DNA from: Lachnospiraceae bacterium
Lineage (GTDB): Bacteria > Bacillota > Clostridia > Lachnospirales > Lachnospiraceae
Reading direction: 5' to 3'
Length of the DNA stretch: 7,398 bases
Assembly: GCA_017477805.1 (NCBI GenBank)
Contig: JAFUUM010000022.1
Location: forward strand, 1-7,398
Shown here: one piece after another, positions 1-5,912 of the stretch
How positions within the stretch are numbered: the stretch's first letter is position 1
How the letters are laid out: each line of letters starts with the position of its first letter
Made by a program: the position numbers and the translations under genes
Notes under the pieces: model-generated
Databases searched by the model: none
What the model saw: only the letters and a program-made list of their open reading frames with translations
What the model was told of the DNA's origin: nothing

Positions 1-1248
1 CACATTGTAGACCAGCCTTTTATCGGGAATACCGGGTGTGATGATGCGGACGTCCACGCCGCGTTTTGCCGCAAGGCCCAGCACCCTTACCATCTCATCC
101 GTGAGGATCAGATAGGGCGAGGTAAAGTAGCAGTATTCCTTGGCATTCTCGATCATGCTGAGGTACACGTTTTCACCCACGGGTTCTTTGTCCATGGGAT
201 TATCCGCATAGGGCTGTACAAAACCGGTGCTGTTCTCCATTTGGACTCTTTCCGAGATATAGTTTGCGGCGTCGATCTGGTCCGTTTCGTCCCGATCCTT
301 TCTTCTGGCGGCATTCCACTGCTCCAGGAACGTGATGGTCATGGAATTTACCGCATCTCCCACAAGGCGGATGCCGGTGTCTTTCCAGTATCCGTAGGGG
401 CTTGTGTAGTTAAAGTACTCATCTGCCATGTTATAGCCGCCGGTATGACCGATGATGCCGTCGATGATGATGAGTTTTCTATGATCCCTGTTGTTCAGAA
501 AGAAATTGATCAGCGGGGATACGGGGTTAAAGGCTCTGCAGTGGATGCCGTATTTGGCCATGCGTGTGATGAAATCGGAATTGATAAAACTGATGCTGCC
601 GAAATCATCGTAGAAGATACGGACTTCCACTCCTGCCGCCGCCCGCTCGATGAGGATATCCTTCAGTTCCCCGAAGGCTTCACGTTCTTCCACGGCGTGG
701 TATTCCATGAAGATAAATTTCTGCGCTTTTTGCAGATCTTCCTTCAGGCTCTCCATAACGTAAGACGTGTCGGGGAAAAACTTCACTTCCGTGTTTTCAT
801 AGGGCGGATACTTTGCAAATCTGGACAGATAAGCGGAGATGTTTCCTTCTCCAAGATCCTTTTCCCGGATCTTTTCCCGGATGTCCAGGTTCTCGGGAAG
901 GAGGGGCAGGATCTCATCATCCACCTGACTGTACCGCTTTTTCATGTTCCGGGTGGAACCGGAAAGACCGATCATCAGGTACAGAAGGATACCGAATACC
1001 GGCACCGCCAGGATCAGGACGATCCAGGGCATCTTCATGGCCGATGTTTTCTGCTGGGAATAGATGGCCACCACCAAAATGGCTGAAACGATGCCGATGC
1101 CGACAGTGATCCAGGTTCCCCGGTCCTGCAGAGTGTGGGTGATCCACACCAGCACGAAAAAGTCCAGGAGCAGCGACAGCATCGCTACCCCCAGACGGTG
1201 AAACCCGTTTTTGATGGATGATCTTCTTTCCACTGTGGACTTTTTCAT
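1..1248 (-). CDS. cls: Cardiolipin synthase (phospholipase D superfamily), 3' end missing
   Basis: A membrane enzyme that makes cardiolipin, usually by transferring a phosphatidyl group between two phosphatidylglycerols. The frame is open from ATG at 1248 to the window edge, giving 416 residues without a stop. Three hydrophobic segments lie at about residues 18-38, 46-64 and 73-94, as expected for the N-terminal membrane region of bacterial Cls. The first PLD catalytic motif (HxKxxxxD) is seen as H256, K258 and D263 (NNRDHRKLIIIDG), followed by HTGGYNMADEY. The second HKD motif is not in the window; family members are about 480-520 residues, so roughly the last 80-100 residues, including that motif, lie to the left. 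The start is supported by an AAGGAA site about 8 bases upstream. It begins 27 bases after the aminotransferase stop, so it is probably the next gene of the same operon. A related PLD-type phosphatidyltransferase with another acceptor cannot be excluded. Confidence 0.93.
   Translation of the reverse strand, partial: MKKSTVERRSSIKNGFHRLGVAMLSLLLDFFVLVWITHTLQDRGTWITVGIGIVSAILVVAIYSQQKTSAMKMPWIVLILAVPVFGILLYLMIGLSGSTRNMKKRYSQVDDEILPLLPENLDIREKIREKDLGEGNISAYLSRFAKYPPYENTEVKFFPDTSYVMESLKEDLQKAQKFIFMEYHAVEEREAFGELKDILIERAAAGVEVRIFYDDFGSISFINSDFITRMAKYGIHCRAFNPVSPLINFFLNNRDHRKLIIIDGIIGHTGGYNMADEYFNYTSPYGYWKDTGIRLVGDAVNSMTITFLEQWNAARRKDRDETDQIDAANYISERVQMENSTGFVQPYADNPMDKEPVGENVYLSMIENAKEYCYFTSPYLILTDEMVRVLGLAAKRGVDVRIITPGIPDKRLVYNV
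860..883. repeat. 12-bp tandem duplication inside cls
   Basis: Two adjacent 12-base units, TTTTCCCGGATC and TTTTCCCGGATG, differ only at the last base. On the coding strand they give a repeated Ile-Arg-Glu-Lys (IREKIREK, about residues 123-130) in the charged linker between the third membrane helix and the PLD domain. The frame is kept, so it is probably a harmless slippage duplication in a tolerant linker. Confidence 0.6.
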
Positions 1249-1275
1249 GTAACAAATTTCCTTACGTTCTTTTGA

Positions 1276-2772
1276 TTATTTCACAAGACCCTTGTCGGTC
1301 TTTTTCACATGCTTGAAGACCTCTTCGAAGCGGTTCAATGCTTCGTCGATGATCTCGGGCGTGTCCGCAAGGGAGGTGTAGAGGCGGCTGCCTGCCAGGG
1401 TAACGATACCGTTTGCCATGTAGGCTGCGCCCATTCTTTCCATGGAATCCTTACGAACATACATCATGTCCTTATGCTTTAAGAGTCCTGCTGCGGACTT
1501 GATAAAGGACATGGAGGAGAAGTCGAAGCTCATGGCGCCGGTGCACTCAAGGTGTACGATGGAGCCCTGGTTATAAGCAACGAAGGGCAGACCGTAGCGG
1601 TCGATGAGTTCCTTTAAGCCGTCGCAGAGTCTGTCGCCCATGCGTCCCGCAACTTCGCAGGCGTTGGTGCGCTCGATCTCCTTGATGGCGGTGTAACCTG
1701 CAACGCAGGAAAGCGGGTTTGCGGATAAGGTACCGCCAACGTAGGCTCTGTGTTTTCCGGTGGCAAGACCGGCTGCCATAAGGCCGGCATACTCTCTCTT
1801 ACCGCCCACACCGCCTGCTGCGGGATAACCGCCGGCAACGATTTTTCCGAAGATGGTCAGATCAGGCACCACATCAAAATAACCCTGTGCACCGGAAAGT
1901 GCAACTCTGAAGCCGGTCACTACCTCATCGAAGATCAGCAGTGCGCCGTATTTGTCGCAAAGTTCCCGAACACCCTTATTGTAATCATGGGCCACGGGTC
2001 TTGTTCCGCTCTCGGGACCGACGGGCTCCACAAGAACTGCTGCGGTGCCGCCGGAGAGTTTGTTTCTCTTCAGCATCTTTTCCAGCATGTTTAAGTCGTT
2101 TGGACGAACCTCATCGGTCTTTCCGAAGCTGCTGCCGGGGATACCGTGGGATTCAAGGAGGTTACGGCTTCCGGGGATCTTCAGACCGTAAACCATCTGA
2201 TCGGACCAGCCGTGGTAAGCGCCGCCCACTTTGATCACGTGCTTTTTGCCTGTGGCGATACGGGCAATTCGAAGAGATGCCATAACGGACTCCGTACCGG
2301 AACCCAGCATACGGAACATCTCCACATTGGGCATGTGCTTGTTGATCTCTCTTGCGATGAGCATCTCGGACTCATGCAGCAGACCGGTGACGGGGCCGCA
2401 GTCATTTAAGAGTTCGATGACCTTCTGTCTGATGACATCGTAGTTACTGCCAAGGATGGTGGGACCGCCTGCCTGAAGGAAATCGATATATTTGTTTCCG
2501 TCTTTGTCGTACAGATAAGCGCCGTTTGCCTTTGCCATACACATAGGGAAGGGCTTGTTAAATGCCAGGTTGTGCTGTACGCCGCCGGGGATATACTTCT
2601 GGGACTCCTGGAAGACCGCGTAACTTTCCTTGCACTTATCATCGTAATACTTCAGGACCGTATTCTGATAATAGTCATCATCCACTTCCCAGATCGGCTG
2701 AGAAGTCAGATTTTTCAGTCTTTCGTTGATCTCCTTGGGATCATCCCATCTGCTGATACCACAGTTTTCCAT
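1276..2772 (-). CDS. Class III PLP-dependent aminotransferase, glutamate-1-semialdehyde aminomutase-like
   Basis: A fold-type I PLP enzyme that should move an amino group to or within a small carbonyl substrate. It is 498 residues, longer than HemL (about 430). Residues 1-50 are a polar extension; the conserved core starts near 54 (FQESQKYIPGGV, as in the HemL N terminus). Visible motifs are GSGTES (157-162, cofactor phosphate binding), YHGWSD (186-191), FDEVVTGFR (281-289, with D282 for the pyridine nitrogen), FGKIVAGGYP (308-317, with K310 the expected Schiff-base lysine) and GGTLSANPL (346-354). The YHGW form, where HemL usually has YHGH, suggests an aminotransferase rather than true GSA aminomutase. 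No tetrapyrrole gene is nearby. A GGAGG site lies 6 bases before ATG 2772. It follows the GtrA-like gene by 36 bases and precedes cls by 27. The substrate is unknown; a sugar- or polyol-derived carbonyl is inferred from context only. Confidence 0.9.
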   Translation of the reverse strand: MENCGISRWDDPKEINERLKNLTSQPIWEVDDDYYQNTVLKYYDDKCKESYAVFQESQKYIPGGVQHNLAFNKPFPMCMAKANGAYLYDKDGNKYIDFLQAGGPTILGSNYDVIRQKVIELLNDCGPVTGLLHESEMLIAREINKHMPNVEMFRMLGSGTESVMASLRIARIATGKKHVIKVGGAYHGWSDQMVYGLKIPGSRNLLESHGIPGSSFGKTDEVRPNDLNMLEKMLKRNKLSGGTAAVLVEPVGPESGTRPVAHDYNKGVRELCDKYGALLIFDEVVTGFRVALSGAQGYFDVVPDLTIFGKIVAGGYPAAGGVGGKREYAGLMAAGLATGKHRAYVGGTLSANPLSCVAGYTAIKEIERTNACEVAGRMGDRLCDGLKELIDRYGLPFVAYNQGSIVHLECTGAMSFDFSSMSFIKSAAGLLKHKDMMYVRKDSMERMGAAYMANGIVTLAGSRLYTSLADTPEIIDEALNRFEEVFKHVKKTDKGLVK

Positions 2773-2778
2773 TGTACG

Positions 2779-2783
2779 CCTCC
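2779..2783 (-). promoter_or_regulatory. Shine-Dalgarno site of the aminotransferase gene
   Basis: On the minus strand GGAGG is followed by six bases and then ATG. It fixes the start at 2772 within the 36-base gap and supports the 50-residue N-terminal extension being translated. Confidence 0.75.
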
Positions 2784-2800
2784 ATATACTTTTATTTTTT

Positions 2801-2816
2801 TGCAGTTCTTACTGCA
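2801..2816. other. Small inverted repeat across the GtrA-like stop codon
   Basis: TGCAGT TCTT ACTGCA is a perfect 6-bp inverted repeat with a 4-base loop; it covers the stop codon (2809-2811). On the transcribed (minus) sense it is followed by an A-run, not a U-run, so it is not an intrinsic terminator for this operon. On the plus strand it is followed by a T-rich stretch, but the stem is too short to call. It may be chance, or a weak mRNA hairpin between two cistrons. Confidence 0.35.
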
Positions 2817-3261
2817 TTTCTGTTTGTTTTTTCGCCCGTTCGTTGGTGTCGATGCGGTTCCGGAACAACACGAACCGGTCGTACAGATACTCCGTTGAAA
2901 GATTAAGAGCCATGTTGATGCCCGTCACCAGATACTCATTCCAGTGCAGATCCTCTGCCAGGTAATTCCCCAAGATCGTGGTGGTGGGCGTGAACACAAG
3001 ATAGAACAGAGCCACCAGCATCATGGCCTTGGGCACGTTATTGGCACTCTGGAAGGTAAACTTCCTGTTGAGGGTGAAATTCCAGAGCACGGACAAAACC
3101 AGTGCGATAAGGTACTTGGGCCAGTAGTGCCAGGAGGTAAAGGTGTCCAGCAAGGTAAAGGACAGAACTTCGATCACTCCGGCGGAAATGGAAAAGCCGA
3201 TGAATTATAAGGCCCGCAGGGTCTCTTTTAATTTGCCGTCCTGCTTTTTTTCTTCTTCCAT
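2809..3261 (-). pseudogene. GtrA-family membrane protein, interrupted by an in-frame TAA at codon 19
   Basis: GtrA-family proteins are small four-helix membrane proteins thought to help flip polyprenyl-phosphate-linked sugars for surface glycan modification. The ancestral frame starts at ATG 3261 and would be 150 residues. It reads MEEEKKQDGKLKETLRAL, then TAA (3205-3207), then continues in the same frame with FIGFSISAGVIEVLSFTLL. Putative helices lie at about 20-40, 49-65, 77-97 and 107-124; the family-like NFTLNRKFTF stretch (61-70) and the basic/acidic tail are intact. The ATG has a G-rich ribosome-binding site directly after the aldolase stop, so initiation there is well supported. The only usual in-frame start after the stop is GTG at 3177, which has no well-spaced Shine-Dalgarno site and would remove half of helix 1. 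A one-base change from a sense codon (for example AAA Lys or CAA Gln) explains the stop. It is either a recent nonsense mutation or a sequence error; no other damage is visible. Confidence 0.8.
3205..3207 (-). other. Premature TAA in the GtrA-like gene
   Basis: The codon lies between Leu18 and Phe20, at the border of the charged cytoplasmic tail and the first membrane helix. The frame is the same on both sides, so this is a substitution, not a frameshift. The following base is T (TAAT), normally an efficient termination context. The aminotransferase, this gene itself and the GtrII-like gene also end in TAA, which argues against reassignment of the codon. Confidence 0.85.
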
Positions 3262-3273
3262 GCTGCCCCCTTA
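3262..3273 (-). promoter_or_regulatory. Ribosome-binding site and stop/start coupling, aldolase to GtrA-like gene
   Basis: On the minus strand the aldolase ends with TAA, followed at once by GGGGGCAGC and the ATG at 3261. The run of G serves as the Shine-Dalgarno core four bases before the start. The 9-base gap implies translational coupling and decides that the native start of the GtrA-like gene is 3261 rather than the downstream GTG. Confidence 0.7.
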
Positions 3274-4284
3274 TCCGTTCTTTTTCGCGGAATACTTTTT
3301 CTGATAGATCAGGTGCATCAGGAAACAGTCAAAGGCTCCCAGTTTCTTTTTCACACCGCAGTTCATGGTGTGGAGGGCACAGGTCGCAGCTTTCTCCACC
3401 AGGATCTTCAGGGCATCCGTATCTTCTTCATCATTACCGCAGACAACTGCACCAAGACCGTTTACAAAAACACTGTTGGTTTCCGAAAGGGCCTGAAGGA
3501 CTTCTTCCGGATCCACTCCAGTGGTGTCTATGGTCTTTCCGATCATCTGGGCCATATCGTCCAGCTGGGCCGTCAGCACTTTATTCTCCAGGGACCATCT
3601 GCGGGATGCTTCCCCGTCTGTCCACTGCGCCAGAGGATACTTTTTCTTTACCACGTCCAGGATCTTCACCTGTTTTTCCGTCAGGTCATCACCGGCTTCT
3701 TCCAGTTCTCCTTCGAAGCCACAGATGTTCCGCTTACAGATCTCTTCCAAAAGCACCGCTCTCTCAAAGGCTTCTTCCTTGGATGCTGCGGCGATGACTG
3801 CACCGTGGTGTTTCATCAGCACCGTATGGGCGCCGGTGGCAAAGGCGGCGGTAACTGCCTTTTTCAGGGTACAGGTCCCGGGAAGTCCGTATTCAGCAGC
3901 GCAGAGGCCTCCCAGTTTTTTCTGTTCTTCTTCCGAGATATCCATCTGATCCCAGCCCCAGACGCCCTGGGCTGAGGCGAAAGTCTGATGGGTATGGATG
4001 ACAAAATTCACATCTTCAAAGATCTCATAAGCTGCAGCGTGGATCCCCTTTTCACTGGAGGGTTTCCGGGGACCCTGATAAGACTTGTCGGAAGGCTGGT
4101 ACAGAGCCAGATCTTCTTCCTTTGTCTGAAGATAACTGAGGCCGCTGGGTGTGATGAGGAAATGGTCTTTGTCTACCCGCGCACTGACATTTCCCCAGGT
4201 CCTGGCAACAAGGCCATCCCGTAACAGTTCCCGGCCGGTCTCCACCACCAGTTTTCGAAGTTCTTTTTCATCAGATGCGCTCAT
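3271..4284 (-). CDS. Class II aldolase/adducin-family protein with degenerate C-terminal half-repeat
   Basis: Zn-dependent class II aldolases of this family cleave or form ketose 1-phosphates (DHAP plus an aldehyde); some relatives are epimerases or decarboxylases. The N-terminal domain (about 1-190 of 337) holds the full expected set: GNVSAR (31-36), ITPSG (44-48), KPSSEKGIH (74-82, with E78 as the acid/base candidate), the metal pair H97 and H99 in IHTHQ, and MKHHGAV (157-163, third histidine 159 or 160). Residues about 235-310 resemble the C-terminal part of the same fold (AQLDDMAQMIG, then VNGLGAVVCGNDEED), but VNGLGAV replaces MKHHGAV, so the metal histidines are gone; I read it as a non-catalytic half-repeat. 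Typical FucA is about 215 residues. The ATG overlaps the kinase TGA (ATGA), so the two are probably coupled, and a kinase-aldolase pair implies a phosphorylated ketose or polyol as substrate. Substrate unknown. Confidence 0.88.
   Translation of the reverse strand: MSASDEKELRKLVVETGRELLRDGLVARTWGNVSARVDKDHFLITPSGLSYLQTKEEDLALYQPSDKSYQGPRKPSSEKGIHAAAYEIFEDVNFVIHTHQTFASAQGVWGWDQMDISEEEQKKLGGLCAAEYGLPGTCTLKKAVTAAFATGAHTVLMKHHGAVIAAASKEEAFERAVLLEEICKRNICGFEGELEEAGDDLTEKQVKILDVVKKKYPLAQWTDGEASRRWSLENKVLTAQLDDMAQMIGKTIDTTGVDPEEVLQALSETNSVFVNGLGAVVCGNDEEDTDALKILVEKAATCALHTMNCGVKKKLGAFDCFLMHLIYQKKYSAKKNG
4281..4284 (-). other. ATGA start/stop overlap, kinase and aldolase
   Basis: The aldolase ATG and the kinase TGA share the four bases ATGA. 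A GGGGGAG Shine-Dalgarno site lies inside the last codons of the kinase, about 5 bases before the ATG. This is the classic arrangement for translational coupling and suggests balanced production of two enzymes of one pathway. Confidence 0.85.
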
Positions 4285-5894
4285 GCGATCTCCCCCTTTT
4301 TTCCGTTCATCATCCGGAAATATTTTTTATTTGCGGCATACAGGATCTTAAAGACCTCGTAGTTCTTGTCGTATACCTTTTTGTACTCTTTTCTCGGTAT
4401 ATAGGTGGATTCGACCTTCACCAGTTTTTTGGCTTCCTGGAGATCCGACATATAGCCGCTTCCCACAGCCGCCAGCATGGCCGCTCCCATAGCACCCACG
4501 TCCTTTGTTTCCTCCACGGTCTCTACGGTGCGTCCCGTAATGTCCGCCAGCATCTGGCAGGTGACTTTGGAAAGTGCGCCGCCGCCCACAAAGCGGATGG
4601 TATCGGAGGTGTCGATCTTTTTGTCTTCACATTCCAGCATCCAGCGCAGGTGGAAGCAGATCCCCTCCAGTACTGCCCGGAGCATTTCTCTCTTTTTGGT
4701 ATCCAGCTTGAGATTAAAGAACATCCCCGCTGCGTTGGCATCCTCGAATGGACAACGATTGCCGTGGAGCCAGGGGGTAAAGATCACGCCCTCGCTGCCG
4801 GGTTTTACCTTGTCGATCTCCTTGGACATGTAGTCATAAAGGCTGATGTACTGGGCCTCCACGGAATGTTCCACATCCTTTTTCTGGAGGTAGATATTGA
4901 TCTCATCCAGAACAAGATGGTCTTTCACCCATTCAAAACACTTGCCTGCGGTCTCCATTTCCGCAAAGTAGGTGTATTTCCCGGGCTGGGCACCGACGAT
5001 ACCGGCGATCATGGTGTTGATGTCCACCACCTGGGACGGGATCACGGTGCCGATCCAGCCGGATGTGCCCCAGTAAACATGGGTATCTCCCAGTTCCGTA
5101 GCACCGGCACCAACGCCGATGAGCGTCGCATCTCCGCCGCTTCCGTAAACCGGAGTTCCGGGCTTTAAGCCCAGCATGGCTGCAGGTTTCTCCAGAAGAT
5201 ATCCCGCCACTTCATCGCAGCCGATGATCTCCGGCAGATGAGAAAAATCCACGCCATACATTTCACAGAGTTCCCGGCTGAAGCATCGCTTGTTTTCCCT
5301 GCTGTCATAGAGGAAAGTAGCATAGGCAGAGTCCGGGGTCATGACGAAATTCCCCGTCATCTTGCAGATCAGATACTCTTTTACGTCCAGCCACTTATAG
5401 ACTTTTTCAAAGATCTCCGGCTCGTTTTTTTGTACCCATTTGTACTTCCACAAAGGGTCTTTTACGCTGGTGGATGCAGCATGGGTCCGGATCAGGCTCT
5501 TTAAAAGCATCCGGATGTTCACTCCCGCAACGGCCAGGCCGAAGTTCTCCGTTTCTTTCATTTCCTGCTCGGCACGCTGGTCCATGTAACTCATGGGACG
5601 ACGCAGAGCATTTCCCTCTTCGTCCACAAGGACAAGACCCTGCATCTGGGAACAAAAGGCGATGCCGCCGATCTGATCCGCGGTGACGCTTGTCTTGTCC
5701 AGAAGATTTCTGGTGCAGGCGATCATGGCTGCCCACCATTCATCTGCATCCTGCTCGGCTCCGCCGTTGTCCAGGATGTAGAGATTGTAGGTGGCATAAT
5801 GACCTCCCACCAGCCGGATCTCTTCCTCATCGATGGAAAACAGACAGCACTTCACCCCTGTCGTACCGATGTCATAAGCGATGACGTACAACAT
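4281..5894 (-). CDS. FGGY-family carbohydrate kinase, xylulokinase-like
   Basis: A cytoplasmic ATP-dependent sugar kinase, 537 residues, complete, slightly longer than typical xylulokinase (about 480-500). The N-terminal FGGY domain opens with YDIGTTGVK (7-15, phosphate-1 loop with D8) and has GGAEQDADEWW (44-54), matching the xylulokinase-type PGWxEQDP region, and MDQRAEQE (104-111). The catalytic-base candidate is D255 in GSGGDATLIGVGAG (251-264). The C-terminal ATPase domain has GTSGWIG (276-282), WLHGNRCPFEDANAAG (375-390), FVGGGALSK (435-443) and DVGAMGAAMLA (465-475). All expected catalytic elements are present. It starts 18 bases after the glucosyltransferase-like gene, with AGGGGG as Shine-Dalgarno, and overlaps the aldolase by 4 bases. 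Sugar specificity in FGGY kinases cannot be told from motifs alone; ketopentose, deoxyketose or polyol are all possible. No isomerase or sugar transporter is in the window. Confidence 0.92.
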   Translation of the reverse strand: MLYVIAYDIGTTGVKCCLFSIDEEEIRLVGGHYATYNLYILDNGGAEQDADEWWAAMIACTRNLLDKTSVTADQIGGIAFCSQMQGLVLVDEEGNALRRPMSYMDQRAEQEMKETENFGLAVAGVNIRMLLKSLIRTHAASTSVKDPLWKYKWVQKNEPEIFEKVYKWLDVKEYLICKMTGNFVMTPDSAYATFLYDSRENKRCFSRELCEMYGVDFSHLPEIIGCDEVAGYLLEKPAAMLGLKPGTPVYGSGGDATLIGVGAGATELGDTHVYWGTSGWIGTVIPSQVVDINTMIAGIVGAQPGKYTYFAEMETAGKCFEWVKDHLVLDEINIYLQKKDVEHSVEAQYISLYDYMSKEIDKVKPGSEGVIFTPWLHGNRCPFEDANAAGMFFNLKLDTKKREMLRAVLEGICFHLRWMLECEDKKIDTSDTIRFVGGGALSKVTCQMLADITGRTVETVEETKDVGAMGAAMLAAVGSGYMSDLQEAKKLVKVESTYIPRKEYKKVYDKNYEVFKILYAANKKYFRMMNGKKGEIA

Positions 5895-5912
5895 AAGTAC
5901 CCCCCTGTACTT
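5895..5912 (-). promoter_or_regulatory. Intercistronic hairpin displaying the kinase Shine-Dalgarno site
   Basis: The whole 18-base gap between the upstream stop and the kinase start is a perfect inverted repeat. On the coding strand it reads AAGTAC AGGGGG GTACTT, immediately followed by the ATG at 5894. The six-base loop is the Shine-Dalgarno site itself. A weak 6-bp stem could hold the site in an exposed loop or modestly limit initiation until the upstream ribosome opens it. It is too short and has no U-run, so it is not a terminator. Confidence 0.5.

Noticed and set aside
241..1086. Plus-strand open frame of 281 codons
   Set aside because: It lies entirely antisense to cls, whose product has clear PLD motifs. 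Its translation has no recognisable domain and no good ribosome-binding site; it is a shadow of the codon bias on the other strand.
917..1255. Minus-strand 112-codon frame overlapping the start of cls
   Set aside because: It is out of frame with the well-supported cls reading frame, starts with TTG, and encodes no membrane or catalytic feature.
2784..2816. Intrinsic terminator between the GtrA-like gene and the aminotransferase
   Set aside because: The stem is only 6 bp and on the transcribed sense is followed by A residues, not U.
2809..3177. Shorter GtrA-like CDS starting at GTG 3177 as the genuine gene
   Set aside because: There is no properly spaced Shine-Dalgarno site, it removes half of helix 1, and the residues encoded upstream of the GTG continue the family pattern in frame. 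An interrupted longer gene fits better, though reinitiation cannot be excluded.
3205..3207. Recoded or reassigned TAA in the GtrA-like gene
   Set aside because: TAA is the normal terminator of several neighbouring genes, the next base gives a strong stop context, and no recoding structure is apparent.
3313..3975. Plus-strand open frame of 220 codons
   Set aside because: Antisense to the class II aldolase, with no domain or start signals of its own.
4275..5168. Plus-strand open frame of 297 codons
   Set aside because: Antisense to the FGGY kinase. The His/Phe/Gly-rich translation is typical of a reverse-frame shadow and no family is recognisable.
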